64,000 nucleotides of DNA from Cytophagales bacterium (GTDB lineage: Bacteria > Bacteroidota > Bacteroidia > Cytophagales > 172606-1), in NCBI GenBank assembly GCA_030446715.1, contig JAUJMU010000004.1, positions 1 through 64,000 on the forward strand. Reading direction: 5' to 3'. Made by a program: the position numbers and the translations under genes. Of the stretch, positions 13,168-22,829 are shown piece after piece. The notes under the pieces are model-generated. The model was not told the DNA's origin. It worked only from the letters and a program-made list of their open reading frames with translations, and did no database searches. Every line of letters starts with the position of its first letter. The stretch's first letter is position 1.

Positions 13168-13655
13168 AGGGTTTCCGCACCAAAAATAGGGAAAGGGTAG
13201 CTTTGGGGATGAACACAGCCAGCATGAACATACCAGCGTACTTTACTTCCCTGTCTGACTACCGGGTAGCGGGTCGTTGTCTGCACCAGTCAGGAGATAT
13301 ATCAGGCTTGGTGCTGTGTGGGACAATAGCAGATTGTGATGATCTTTCAGAAACAGAAGATTACGGCAAGGATAACACTGACTTTCTCAGGGAGCAGTTG
13401 GGCTTTGAATTTGCTAACGGCATTCCTGCTGAAGATACGCTTAACCGGCTGGTAAGAAGACTCAAAGCCAAAGAGCTGGAAGGCTGTTTAAAATCCTGCC
13501 TGCAGGCACTCACGCTGGCTGGCAAGCACCTGAGCATAGACGGCAAAGAACTCAGAGGCACCCCATCCCTTCGGGCAGTAAACACGCCTTGGTGCAGATG
13601 GTGAATGTGTGGTTGGACTTGCTAGCTTTGACTGGAGGGAAAAAGACAGGCAGAT
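13168..13655 (+). mobile_element. ISAs1-family element, 5' fragment (end-like sequence plus N-terminal transposase)
   Basis: GGGTTTCCGCACCAAAAATAGGG end-like sequence; ORF 13203-13604 FTSLSDYRVAGRCLHQSGDISGLVLCGTIADCDDLSETEDYG...LSIDGKELRGT, then a 2-nt shift into IPSGSKHALVQMVNVWL before replacement by IS3 sequence. Confidence 0.75.
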
Positions 13656-13922
13656 TTAATTGATGATTAAATCTGACCCCATGAAAAGACAAGTGTTTGA
13701 CCATGCATTCAAGCAGATGGCCGTAGAGCTATCTCACGCCAAAGGCTCCGTAAAAACAGCGGCAGCAGAATTAGGAATAGATCCGGGTAGAATCAGTAAA
13801 TGGAGGCAGCATCAGAATGGCAACGTAGTTACTAGTGAAAAACCCGCTCTTTCAGCCGAACAAACAGAAATCAGACGCCTGCAGAAGGAGTTGAAGCAGG
13901 CTCAGTCAGAGCGCGATATACT

Positions 13923-13952
13923 GGACCCGATGCTGACATCGTCTGCTGGTCC
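13923..13952. repeat. GGACC...GGTCC mini-insertion (locus F) in IS3 orfA
   Basis: GGACC CGATG CTGA CATCG TCTGCT GGTCC between ERDIL and KKAVSIFS codons. Confidence 0.8.
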
Positions 13953-14151
13953 AAAAAGGCGGTCAGCATCTTTTCCAGGGGAGAGGGCAGCTATTCCGGT
14001 TTATAAAGGAGCACCGGGAAGTATTTTCTGTTGAAAAGATGTGCAAGGTGATGAGAGTAAGCGTTAGTGGCTACTATTACTGGCTAAAACACCCTATTAG
14101 CTCTCGAACAAGCAAAGAACAGGAGTTACTGGTTGACATTGATAGGATATA

Positions 14152-15299
14152 TAGAGGGCGTCACAACTTAATGGAAAAAGTCGTAAAACAGACTTGAAGA
14201 AGTACAAAAGGCAAAAACGATGAAAAGAATAGCCATAGACGAACCAGCGCGTTTGGATCGGTTTGTAAAATCGTTTGGCGGCAGCCATAGTGAAGACTTC
14301 AAAGGGTTAGTACTGAGGCTGGTGGAGTCAGGCCAGAGTTTGGAAAGTGTATCTGAGTTAAGTGGGGTGAGGCACAAGTACGCTCTATGACTGGGTAAAG
14401 GACTGGAACGAAAAAAAGAGACTGGCTTAGAGAACCATCAGGGCAAAGGCGGGGGCTTAAAAGCGCGCTTAACCAAAGAGCAGAAACAGGAGTTAAAGCA
14501 GACGTTGGACCAGAAGGATTACTGGAGTGTGGGGCAAGTACGCAATCTGGTCAAAGCCCACTACGGGGTGAGCTACGGTAAGCGGCAGCTGCAGCGCATC
14601 TTAAGGCAATCGGGCCTGTATTGTTATAAGCCCCAGCCCCGAGACTTTCGTCAGCCCGACAAGGCCGATGAAAAGCTCAAAGAACGCTTAAGAGCCGTAG
14701 CCGATGCATTAGGCCTGAAAGGCAAAGACCCCGACAAGCTGTGTATCGGGTTTGCCGATGAAACTTCTCCTCAATTGCATTCAAATTCTGCCCGGCTCTG
14801 GTCCACAAAGAAAGGAGTGATCAAAAAGGTCAACACGGATAAAAAGAGACGCAACAGTTTTGGTTTCTATGCTTTGAAGGGCAATAGTATCATCAGTAGC
14901 ATTGGCAAAGGCAATCAGGAGACGATGGTCAAAATGCTCACTTTGATCCGGGAGGCTAACCCGAAGGCCCAAACCATTATTCTCATTTGGGACAATCACA
15001 AAGCCCATCTGACTCCCTTGGTAGAACAGACGGCAAGAGACTTACAGATCGTACTGGTGAACTTGCCTCCTTACTCGCCTAACCTCAACCCCATTGAAAG
15101 AATCTGGAAACAAATCAAGAAAGCCATTAGTGAGGCCGGCACCGTTGAAGACCTCAAACAACTTGAACGCTTGATTCAGACCGCTTTTGAAGCCTGCGCC
15201 AAGAAGCTCTCTTTCGCCAAATCCTGGATTGAGAAGGTCTGGAATCAGGTCTTTGAGAATAATCCTATTCCCTTTTCCGACAAGTTGTGACCCCCTCTA
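14152..15299 (+). mobile_element. IS630-family element inserted in IS3 orfB, TA target duplication
   Basis: Inverted ends TAGAGGGCGTCACAACTT (left) / AAGTTGTGACCCCCTCTA (right), 1 mismatch; removal restores DIDRIYNESKKRYG in the IS3 orfB. Confidence 0.85.
14220..15290 (+). CDS. IS630-family transposase (two overlapping frames; second ORF 14505-15290)
   Basis: HTH N-terminus MKRIAIDEPARLDRFVKSFGGSHSEDFKGLVLRLVESGQSLESVSELSGV; DDE part LCIGFADETSPQLHSN...IILIWDNHKAHLTPL...LVNLPPYSPNLNPIERIWKQIKK. Frame changes near 14374 and at an A7G run near 14410. Confidence 0.8.
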
Positions 15300-15393
15300 T
15301 ATAATGAGAGTAAAAAGCGCTATGGCAGTCCCAGGATCACCAGTGAGTTGAAAGAACTGGGTATTCAGGCTTCTCGTCCACGGGTAGCCAGGC

Positions 15394-15422
15394 GGACCCA
15401 ATGCTCAGGCACGTGCAGGTCC
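15394..15422. repeat. GGACC...GGTCC mini-insertion (locus A) in IS3 orfB
   Basis: GGACCCAATGCTCAGGCACGTGCAGGTCC between RPRVAR and MKKANIKSI. Confidence 0.75.
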
Positions 15423-15684
15423 ATGAAAAAAGCTAACATTAAAAGTATCATCAGGAAGAAATACCGGGTGCAGACTACTGATTCTGACTATGAATACGCC
15501 ATAGCTGAGAATACGCGATAGCTGAAAACCACCTCAACAGAGATTTTTCTGCACAAGTCACCGGACAGAAGTGGGTGACGGATCTGATTGGATCCGGTGA
15601 TCTGACTTATATCAGAACTGAAGAGGGATGGCTGTACCTGACAGCTATCCCGGATTTAGCTGACAGAAAGGTGGCTGGCTGGGC

Positions 15685-15714
15685 GGACCTCAGATGAGAT
15701 CTGATCTCAGGTCC
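15685..15714. repeat. GGACC...GGTCC mini-insertion (locus B) in IS3 orfB, perfect a-b-a'-b' form
   Basis: GGACC TCAGA TGAGA TCTGA TCTCA GGTCC between DRKVAGWA and MSDTMKAGDT. Confidence 0.9.
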
Positions 15715-15897
15715 ATGAGTGATACCATGAAAGCTGGTGATACCACCATAGCGGCCTGGAAAATGGCGGTCAGAAACAGACCTGTAAAGCAGGATCTGTT
15801 ATTCCATTCTGACAGAGGGGTGCAGTATGCCTGTAACGATTTCAGAGAGCAACTGAAAGGATTGCCTGTACTGCAAAGCATGAGCAGAAAAGGCAAT

Positions 15898-15928
15898 GGA
15901 CCTCAGACCAAGGCCTGATTTGGGGTCC
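15898..15928. repeat. GGACC...GGTCC mini-insertion (locus E) in IS3 orfB
   Basis: GGACC TCAGA CCAAGG CCTGA TTTGG GGTCC between SMSRKGN and DNAVAESFF. Confidence 0.8.
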
Positions 15929-16242
15929 GCCGGGATAACGCAGTAGCCGAAAGCTTCTTTAAAACGCTGAAAACAGAGCTGGTTTACCATGAAGATTATC
16001 TGACAAAGCAACAGGCCAGACTGGCTGTTTTTGAATATATCCAGGGCTGGTACAACCGAAAAAGAAGGCATGGTGCACCGGGCAACCGAAGTCCCCAACA
16101 CTACCAGCCTTATCTTGAACACCAAAGAACGGCTGCCTGAAAAAGTCCTCCAGTAAACTGTTGCAATTCCAAACGGGTGCTGTTCAGAATATAGCTCCCT
16201 TCACTTAAACTGACGAAGAACCACTTTTCAGTTAATATTTAC

Positions 16243-16326
16243 AGCCAAATTCTGGATTGAAAAGGTCTGGAACCAAGTCTTTGAAAATAATCCTGTTCCC
16301 TTTTCCGGCAAGTTGTGACGCGCTCT
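16243..16326 (+). mobile_element. Solo right end of a second IS630-like copy
   Basis: AAATTCTGGATTGAAAAGGTCTGGAACCAAGTCTTTGAAAATAATCCTGTTCCCTTTTCCGGCAAGTTGTGACGCGCTCTA parallels 15223-15299 of the nested IS630. Confidence 0.75.
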
Positions 16327-16780
16327 ATACAATAAAAGAACAACTGTTGGGGTGCTTAGAGGCTATCCGAAAAACAGCCTGTTCAATTAGTAACCTACTG
16401 TTTTACAGTATAATAACTTTATTTTCCGGATAGGCACTTAGTGGATGGGGCTATAGGGGATGCTATTAGTGGGTACTACAACTAATGCAGATGTGCTGGC
16501 TTACACCTGGCACACATCAGATCTTCGGCTTGTTGCTCTCAAGCATCGAAAAGTGATGATAAAAAGGAGAGACCAAGTCCCTCTTGCCTCATGGGTTCCA
16601 ATGCATGGAAGTCTAAATTCTCTCCAGATAATTGCAGAATTGGCGTTTTTTTGCTACCTTAACCATACAATCGTTCTTTCGTATCATACCAAAACACACC
16701 AATTCATTCGGTTACCTGATCGGTTACCAAATGGTTTAAGGCAAGAGCAAAGCATTGATATTTAATCGGTTCTGATAAAA

Positions 16781-16802
16781 GTTCGAGTCCCATCTTCTCC
16801 AC
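16781..16802 (+). other. Possible tRNA 3'-end fragment / attachment-site remnant
   Basis: GTTCGAGTCCCATCTTCTCCAC has TPsiC-loop (TTCGA) plus acceptor-like layout, no matching 5' half upstream, sits directly upstream of an integrase fragment. Confidence 0.45.
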
Positions 16803-16838
16803 AAAACCCGCAAATTTTAAGGATTTGCGGGTTTTTAA
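16803..16838 (+). terminator. Rho-independent-like terminator
   Basis: AAAACCCGCAAAT-TTTAAGG-ATTTGCGGGTTTTT hairpin with T tract. Confidence 0.7.
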
Positions 16839-16920
16839 TAAAAAGAGACAAAAGAGACTGTCATTGTGAAAGTTGTTTTCAAGCGTGTCAGAGAGGGCCA
16901 TCGAGAACGCTGGAAACAAT

Positions 16921-17217
16921 GAAGCCACAGAAAAAGGCAATTCCTGCCAAAGTTCACATCCTAACGACCCAGCCACTGGTCGTTGGTTCGTCTATTACTC
17001 TTTCCGTAATCCTGCAACCGACAAGCTTGAGAGGTTCAAAGCCTATGAAGGCTTTAGCGAGTTGAAGTCGTACGAAGAGCGTCAGGCACACGGTAAAAAG
17101 CTGGTCCAGAAGATCAACAGGAAGCTCAGGAACGGCTGGTCACCATTCCAGGATGGTCAGCATGCTATCTATGAAGACGTAATTGGGTACTTCGTGAAAA
17201 GAGAAGGCTCCTTATAA
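16921..17217 (+). pseudogene. Tyrosine recombinase/integrase, N-terminal fragment
   Basis: MKPQKKAIPAKVHIL then 1-nt shift to DPATGRWFVYYSFRNPATDKLERFKAYEGFSELKSYEERQAHGKKLVQKINRKLRNGWSPF, typical Bacteroidota integrase N-terminus; truncated next to an IS3 copy. Confidence 0.65.
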
Positions 17218-17247
17218 GGAGGTTGATCATTCCATAGGAACACATTG

Positions 17248-18499
17248 TGGGTTTCCCCAAAATCGTGGAGGATTAGGAAAGGTCAAGCGGCCACAGAATA
17301 CTGCCGTATATTGTTTTCAAATTCCTCGGGACTCATGTGCCCAGCGTAGAATGGGTTCGCTTGCGGTTATACCACACTTCGATATACTCGAATAGGTCCT
17401 GTAGCTTGCTGGCATGGTTTTGGTAGTGCTGATGGTAAACCCGTTCCTGCTTAAGGGTGGCAAAGAAACTCTCCATAACGGCGTTATCATAACGGTTGCC
17501 CTTTCGGCTCATGGAACAAGTGATTTTATTGTCGTCAAGCAGTTTCTGATAGTCGTTACTGGCATATTGGCTACCCCCTGTCGGAGTGGTGGAGCAGCTC
17601 CTTTGCGGCTTTCGAGCAAGCAGAGCCATCCGTAAAGCACTCATCACCAGTCCTCTTTCCATGTGCTCATCCATTGCCCAGCCGACTACTTTTCTCGAAT
17701 ACAAGTCCAGCACCACTGCCAGGTACAGCCAGCCTTCTTTGGTGGGGATGTAAGTAATATCAGTGGGACCCACTTTTGATTGGGCTTGCTAGCGGTAAAG
17801 TCCTGATTGAGTTTGTTTTCTGCTACCGGCAAGTCGTGTTTGGAACGGTAGTTACAACAAACTTCCTTTTTCGCTTAGCAGCAATCTCATTGAGTTGCAT
17901 CAGCCGTGCTACCCGGTTAAGTGAACAAGGGATGTGCTGTTTTTTCAAGTCCACATACACCCGGGGCTACCGTAAGTCTGACGACTCTGTTTGTGAATTC
18001 GCTTAATACGTTCCAAAAGCTGCTGATTCTGCCGTTTACGCTCACTTTCGCCTTTTTACCCAGGCGTAGTACCCACTTACCGACACTTCCATTGCCTGGC
18101 ATAGTCGATCTACAGAATACGCCTGCTGGTGCTCTAATAAACTGGTATCTTACGGAGCCTTTGCCGAAGATACCACTGCCTTTTTTAGGATCTCGACGGT
18201 CTCCTTTAACCGTTGATTCTCCCGCTGTAACTGCCGCAACTCCTCCTCCTTGGTATGCCCCTTGCCGGGAAAGGCCTTTTCCCCGTCTTGATTGAACTCT
18301 CCTTGATCCAGCGCCGCAGCACGCTTAGTGCGCAGCCTAAATCCCGTGCCGTTTGGCTTTGGTTGCCATGCTGCTCAATAGCCGTACGGCCTCCTCTTTA
18401 AACTCCTTCGAATACGTCTTCCTGGTGGTCATTACACTTGGCGGTTTGGGTGGTTAAAGGTACTCTTTTCCATCCCTCCACTTTTACGGGGGAATACCA
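17248..18499 (-). mobile_element. IS3-family element (second type), decayed reading frames
   Basis: Imperfect ends TGGGTTTCCCCAAAATCGTGGAGGATTAGGAAAGG and (rc) TGGTATTCCCCCGTAAAAGTGGAGGGATGGAAAAGAG; orfA MTTRKTYSKEFKEEAVRLL; orfB ORF 17333-17773 TDITYIPTKEGWLYLAVVLDLYSRKVVGWAMDEHMERGLVMSAL...SMSRKGNRYDNAVMESFFATLKQERVYH. Confidence 0.8.
18461..18499. repeat. 39-bp IS3 end, copy 1 (copy 2 at 31983-32021)
   Basis: TACTCTTTTCCATCCCTCCACTTTTACGGGGGAATACCA present identically at both places. Confidence 0.9.
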
Positions 18500-19280
18500 G
18501 TTTCACCCTGCCCACGTTTGGCCGGTGCAACGGAGAACTTAATAAGCTTACATTTACCAGAGCACTACTGATTTTCACGCCGTTATAATCAAGTAATACC
18601 CTATAAGCAGGCACCAATCATCAGCTGGCAAAACAAAATGAAAATGAAAGAGCCGTTAAGATTTCCCGTTCCAAAGAATCAAACGTCTCTCCGGGCACTC
18701 CAACAGCGCGGAATACAGCCCACCTTGCGGGCGACTGATTTTGTTGGTCCCACCTGGCTGAAATCCGGTTTTTGTCAAACCCCATTTCCCTGATCCCTTT
18801 GCCGGACACCAACCAGCAAGGTATCTGATCCCTGACGGGATTGGAAAAAACAGCCCCGCCATATCGCCTTTTATCATTCCATTATGAAGAAGAATCAATT
18901 CTGTAAAGTGCCAGATGCACTGTACGATGGGTAATCCATGCCCAACCGGTGGTTCCGCGTGGCCAGACAGAGCTGACCAGCCGGGCAACCCGGGATACCC
19001 GTAATGCAATATGCTTTCATCCGCGGGTAATGCATTGTAAGGCGAATAATCCATTCTGTGTACAATTATTACGCCGGGAACAGGAAAAAATTTTCTCCCT
19101 TGATGGCCATACATTCATGGCCGGTCATGCTTTGAAAAGACATTCCAATCCACGGCAAATCCGGGCAGGAGTTAATCTATCTGATACGCTCGATTCAATA
19201 AATCATTGCGGAATACCGACGAACTGTCGTCCGCCGGTATTCTTTCCTTTCAAATTCTTTCGCGATTTAAATAAACAAAT

Positions 19281-20990
19281 ATGAAACCAGAAAAAGTGTT
19301 CATGATGATACTTATGCTATGGGTAGTATTATTCGGCGGTTGTAAAAAAGAAGACGATCCCGGGGTACGTCCGCTTGTGACGGCAACCGGCCCGATAAAT
19401 GAAGCCATCAATATAGCCATCAACAGTAAAGTCTCCGCCACCTTCAGCGGGGCGATGGATCCTGCCACGATCACGAATACGAAATTTACTTTACGGCAGG
19501 GAATTACTCCTGTTTCCGGAACAACAGCTTACTCCGGTATGACGGCTTCCTTTAAGCCAGCCGCGAATTTGGTCCCTAATACGCTCTATACGGCAACCAT
19601 TACGACCGGCGCGAAAGACATGTCCGGCGTAAGCCTTGCAAAAGACTACGTCTGGAGTTTTACAACGGGCGGAATTCCCGATAACACTCAGCCCACTGTG
19701 ACTGTAACCGAACCGGCGAACAGCGCTACAGGAGTGGCCCTCAACCGTCCTCTCGTGGTAACTTTCAGCGAACTGATGGACCAAACCACCATCACACCTT
19801 CGAGCTTCACCCTGAAGCAAGGGGAAGTCATGGTTCCCGGCGTCATCACCTACACCGGTACAAACGCCACTTTTACTCCGGCAAGTAACCTTGCGCCCAA
19901 CAAAATGTATACGGGAACGATTACAACGGGAGCCAGAGATATGGCTGGCAATGCACTGACGGGCAACCACACGGTTGGTTTTACCACCGGTGATGCAGCC
20001 GATATATTATTGCCAAGGGTCAATTCCACCGGCCCGCTCAACAACGCCATCAATGTCCCGGTCAATAAGGTGGTGGCCTTTACATTCAGCGAGGTCATGG
20101 ATCAGGCAACGATCAACAATACGACCTTTACCTTGAAACAAGACGCAACCGTGGTTCCCGGAACGTTGGCTTATTCCGGCACAGCTGCCACGTTTACCCC
20201 GTCAGCTATCCTGACCGCCGGTGTTACGTATACGGCAACGATCACTACCGGAGCGAAGGACTTAGCCGGTAATGCACTTGCTGCCAACACAGTCTGGAGT
20301 TTTACTACCGGCGCTTCTTCGTCCGCCCTGGCGGTAGTCAACCTTGGAGCCGCCGCCAGTTACGTGATCCTGGCCAAAACAGCCATCAATAACAGTCCGG
20401 CTTCCAGGGTTACCGGTGATCTGGGCCTTAGTCCGGCTGCTACCTCTTACATTACCGGATTTGCCTTGACCAACGCAACCGGATATGCTACTTCGACCCA
20501 GGTGACCGGAAAAATCTACGCAGCGGACATGGCCGATCCTACTCCCATTAACCTGACCACGGCCGTCAACAATATGATCACTGCCTACAACGATGCCGCC
20601 GGACGCCCTTCCCCCGATTTCTCCGAATTGGGTACGGGAAGTATTGGCGGAAGAACGCTCACCCCGGGACTTTATAAATGGACGAATACGGTTTCATTGA
20701 CCTCCGATGTGACCATTTCAGGTGACGCCAGCGATGTCTGGATCTTTCAGATTGCCGGGGACCTTTCCCTGAGTTCTGCGGTGAAAATTACCCTGACGGG
20801 CGGCGCCCAGGCCAAAAACGTCTTCTGGCAGGTGGCAGGTCAGGCGACTTTGGGCACAACCTCCCACGTTGAAGGCATCATCCTGTCGATGACTGGCATA
20901 ACCTTTCAAACCGGGGCCTCCATGAATGGCCGGGCGCTGGCACAGACCGCTGTTATTCTGGACAGCAATGCCATTACAAAGCCGCAATAA
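19281..20990 (+). CDS. Ice-binding (DUF3494) lipoprotein with SbsA-like Ig (Big_5) repeats
   Basis: Lipobox LFGGC; repeats VTxTFSEVMDQATI...FTPSAILTAGVTYTATITTGAKDLAGN; C-terminal LGAAASYVILAKTAINNSPASRVTGDLGLSP...DVWIFQIAGDLSLSSAVKITLTGGAQAKNVFWQVAGQATLGTTSHVEGIILSMTGITFQTGASMNGRALAQ. Confidence 0.85.
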   Translation: MKPEKVFMMILMLWVVLFGGCKKEDDPGVRPLVTATGPINEAINIAINSKVSATFSGAMDPATITNTKFTLRQGITPVSGTTAYSGMTASFKPAANLVPNTLYTATITTGAKDMSGVSLAKDYVWSFTTGGIPDNTQPTVTVTEPANSATGVALNRPLVVTFSELMDQTTITPSSFTLKQGEVMVPGVITYTGTNATFTPASNLAPNKMYTGTITTGARDMAGNALTGNHTVGFTTGDAADILLPRVNSTGPLNNAINVPVNKVVAFTFSEVMDQATINNTTFTLKQDATVVPGTLAYSGTAATFTPSAILTAGVTYTATITTGAKDLAGNALAANTVWSFTTGASSSALAVVNLGAAASYVILAKTAINNSPASRVTGDLGLSPAATSYITGFALTNATGYATSTQVTGKIYAADMADPTPINLTTAVNNMITAYNDAAGRPSPDFSELGTGSIGGRTLTPGLYKWTNTVSLTSDVTISGDASDVWIFQIAGDLSLSSAVKITLTGGAQAKNVFWQVAGQATLGTTSHVEGIILSMTGITFQTGASMNGRALAQTAVILDSNAITKPQ

Positions 20991-21092
20991 TTAGCAATAA
21001 TTAAATAAGCGGGATCAACTCCCGACAGAGGCTTCCTCCGGAACACCCTCCCTGCAAATCTTTAGACGAAAACGAAAACTAATACCAAGCAG

Positions 21093-22817
21093 ATGAAGAT
21101 AAAAAAGATATACCTGACCGCCATCGCAGCCTTACTCATGGCAGCGTTTACAGGCGGTTGTAAAGATGAGAACGTGGAGATCGTTGGCGTATGCCCGGTT
21201 GTAGAATCGACAAACCCCATTAATTCGGCTACCGGGGTACCACTCGACCGCGTAATCACAATCGTGTTTAATGAAGCCATGAACCCTGCTACCATTACCC
21301 CGGCCGCTTTTACCTTAACCGGCCCAAATGAAAGTATAGCGGGAGCAATGGTAGTTTCAGGCACCCTGACGTACGATGCTGCCACGCACAGCATGAGCTT
21401 TGCGCCGGGCGCCAAATTCAAATCCAGAACCACCTATACGGGCAGGGTTGCCTCGACGGTCAAGGATTTAATGGGCAATACCTTGCAAACCGATTACGTA
21501 TGGACCTTCCAAAGTGGGGCAACCCTGTCGCCCGCCGTGATTGCTACCGATCCGGCTGACAGTGCCCAAAACGTATTCCTGAATAAAGGGATCGCCGCCA
21601 GCTTCAGTGAGCCCATGGACCCGCTGACGCTTACCACGACAACCTTTACGGTAAAACAGGGGACCACCGCAGTCGCAGGGACCGTTTCGTACTCCGGTAC
21701 AACGGCTTTCTTCAAACCTTCCGGGGACTTTACCCCGGGCACCACGTATACCGCTGCCATTACCACCGGAGCGAAGGATGTACAAGGCAATACACTGGCG
21801 AAAGACTACGGATGGACATTTTCCACCGGTACCATTCGGGCGCCGAAAGTGAATGCTGCCGAGCCGGTCAATCTGGCTACCGGCGTGGCGCTGAATAAAG
21901 TAATCAGTGCCACATTCAGCGAAGCAATGAATCCTTCAACGATCACCACATCGTTTAGGTTAATGGCCGGAACAATGCTTGTTCCCGGTAGGGTGAATTA
22001 CGCCGGCACGACGGCGACCTATACCCCAGCCAGTAACCTCTTATCCGGTACTACTTACACGGCTACTATTACCACTGGTGCCAAAAATCCGGCCGGAACG
22101 CCCATCGCGAATGACTACGTATGGAGCTTTACTACGGCAGCAACTTTAGGCGCTCCGTGGGTTGATCTCCAATCGGTTGCCCGGTTCGGGATTATCGCCG
22201 GGACGGGCGTGAGCAACAACGCCGGCTTCAGCGAGATCCGGAACCTGGACGTGGGAATCAGTCCGGGGGTTCGTTCTTCGATTACGGGGTTTCCTCCCGC
22301 CATCATCGTGAACGGAGGAATGTATGCCTCTGATGATATCGCGCCACCCGGTGTGCCGGCCATGCTGACAAAGGCCAAAGGAGACCTGACCGCCGCGTAT
22401 CTTTTTGCGGAAGGAGCCACTTCCCCGGCACCTGCCACCGTATCCGGCGATCTGGGTGGCACTACCCTGGCCCCGGGTATATACAAAACGACTTCCACGC
22501 TGCTCATCCAGTCCGGCGATTTGACGCTGGATGCCCAGGGGGATGTGAATGCCGTCTGGATTTTCCAGATCGCCTCTGACTTCACCACGGTAGGCGGAGC
22601 AGGCGGCAATGTCATCCTTACGGGAGGCGCTCAGGCCAAAAACGTCTTCTGGCAGACCGGCAGTTCAGCGACCATCGGAGACGGTACCCGGTTTAAAGGC
22701 AACATTCTGGCCCTGACCTCCATCACTATGAATTCGGGAGCAACGGCAGTGGGCAGAATGCTGGCCCGGAATGGCGCAGTCGTATTGACCAATACAAACA
22801 TCATCGAAAAGCCTTAA
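21093..22817 (+). CDS. Ice-binding (DUF3494) lipoprotein with Ig-like repeats, second copy
   Basis: Lipobox FTGGC; Big_5-like repeats; C-terminal DVGISPGVRSSITGFPP...AVWIFQIASDFTTVGGAGGNVILTGGAQAKNVFWQTGSSATIGDGTRFKGNILALTSITMNSGATAVGRMLA. Confidence 0.85.
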   Translation: MKIKKIYLTAIAALLMAAFTGGCKDENVEIVGVCPVVESTNPINSATGVPLDRVITIVFNEAMNPATITPAAFTLTGPNESIAGAMVVSGTLTYDAATHSMSFAPGAKFKSRTTYTGRVASTVKDLMGNTLQTDYVWTFQSGATLSPAVIATDPADSAQNVFLNKGIAASFSEPMDPLTLTTTTFTVKQGTTAVAGTVSYSGTTAFFKPSGDFTPGTTYTAAITTGAKDVQGNTLAKDYGWTFSTGTIRAPKVNAAEPVNLATGVALNKVISATFSEAMNPSTITTSFRLMAGTMLVPGRVNYAGTTATYTPASNLLSGTTYTATITTGAKNPAGTPIANDYVWSFTTAATLGAPWVDLQSVARFGIIAGTGVSNNAGFSEIRNLDVGISPGVRSSITGFPPAIIVNGGMYASDDIAPPGVPAMLTKAKGDLTAAYLFAEGATSPAPATVSGDLGGTTLAPGIYKTTSTLLIQSGDLTLDAQGDVNAVWIFQIASDFTTVGGAGGNVILTGGAQAKNVFWQTGSSATIGDGTRFKGNILALTSITMNSGATAVGRMLARNGAVVLTNTNIIEKP

Positions 22818-22829
22818 TCCATAAACGAT

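Larger units (their letters stand above)
13655..16176 (+). mobile_element. IS3-family element (orfA + orfB), interrupted by IS630 and by several mini-insertions
   Basis: OrfA ORF 13660-14034 (MKRQVFDHAFKQMAVELSHAKGSVKTAAAELGIDPGRISKWR); OrfB pieces REVFSVEKMCKVMRVSVSGYYYWLKHPISSRTSKEQELLVDIDRIY | NESKKRYGSPRITSEL ... NRDFSAQVTGQKWVTDL ... LLFHSDRGVQYACNDF ... DNAVAESFFKTLKTELVYHEDYLTKQQARLAVFEYIQGWYNRKRRH. Outer boundaries approximate. Confidence 0.8.

Noticed and set aside
18656-19114. Minus-strand 152-aa ORF between IS3 and the ice-binding gene
   Set aside because: No recognisable motifs and overlaps other spurious ORFs.
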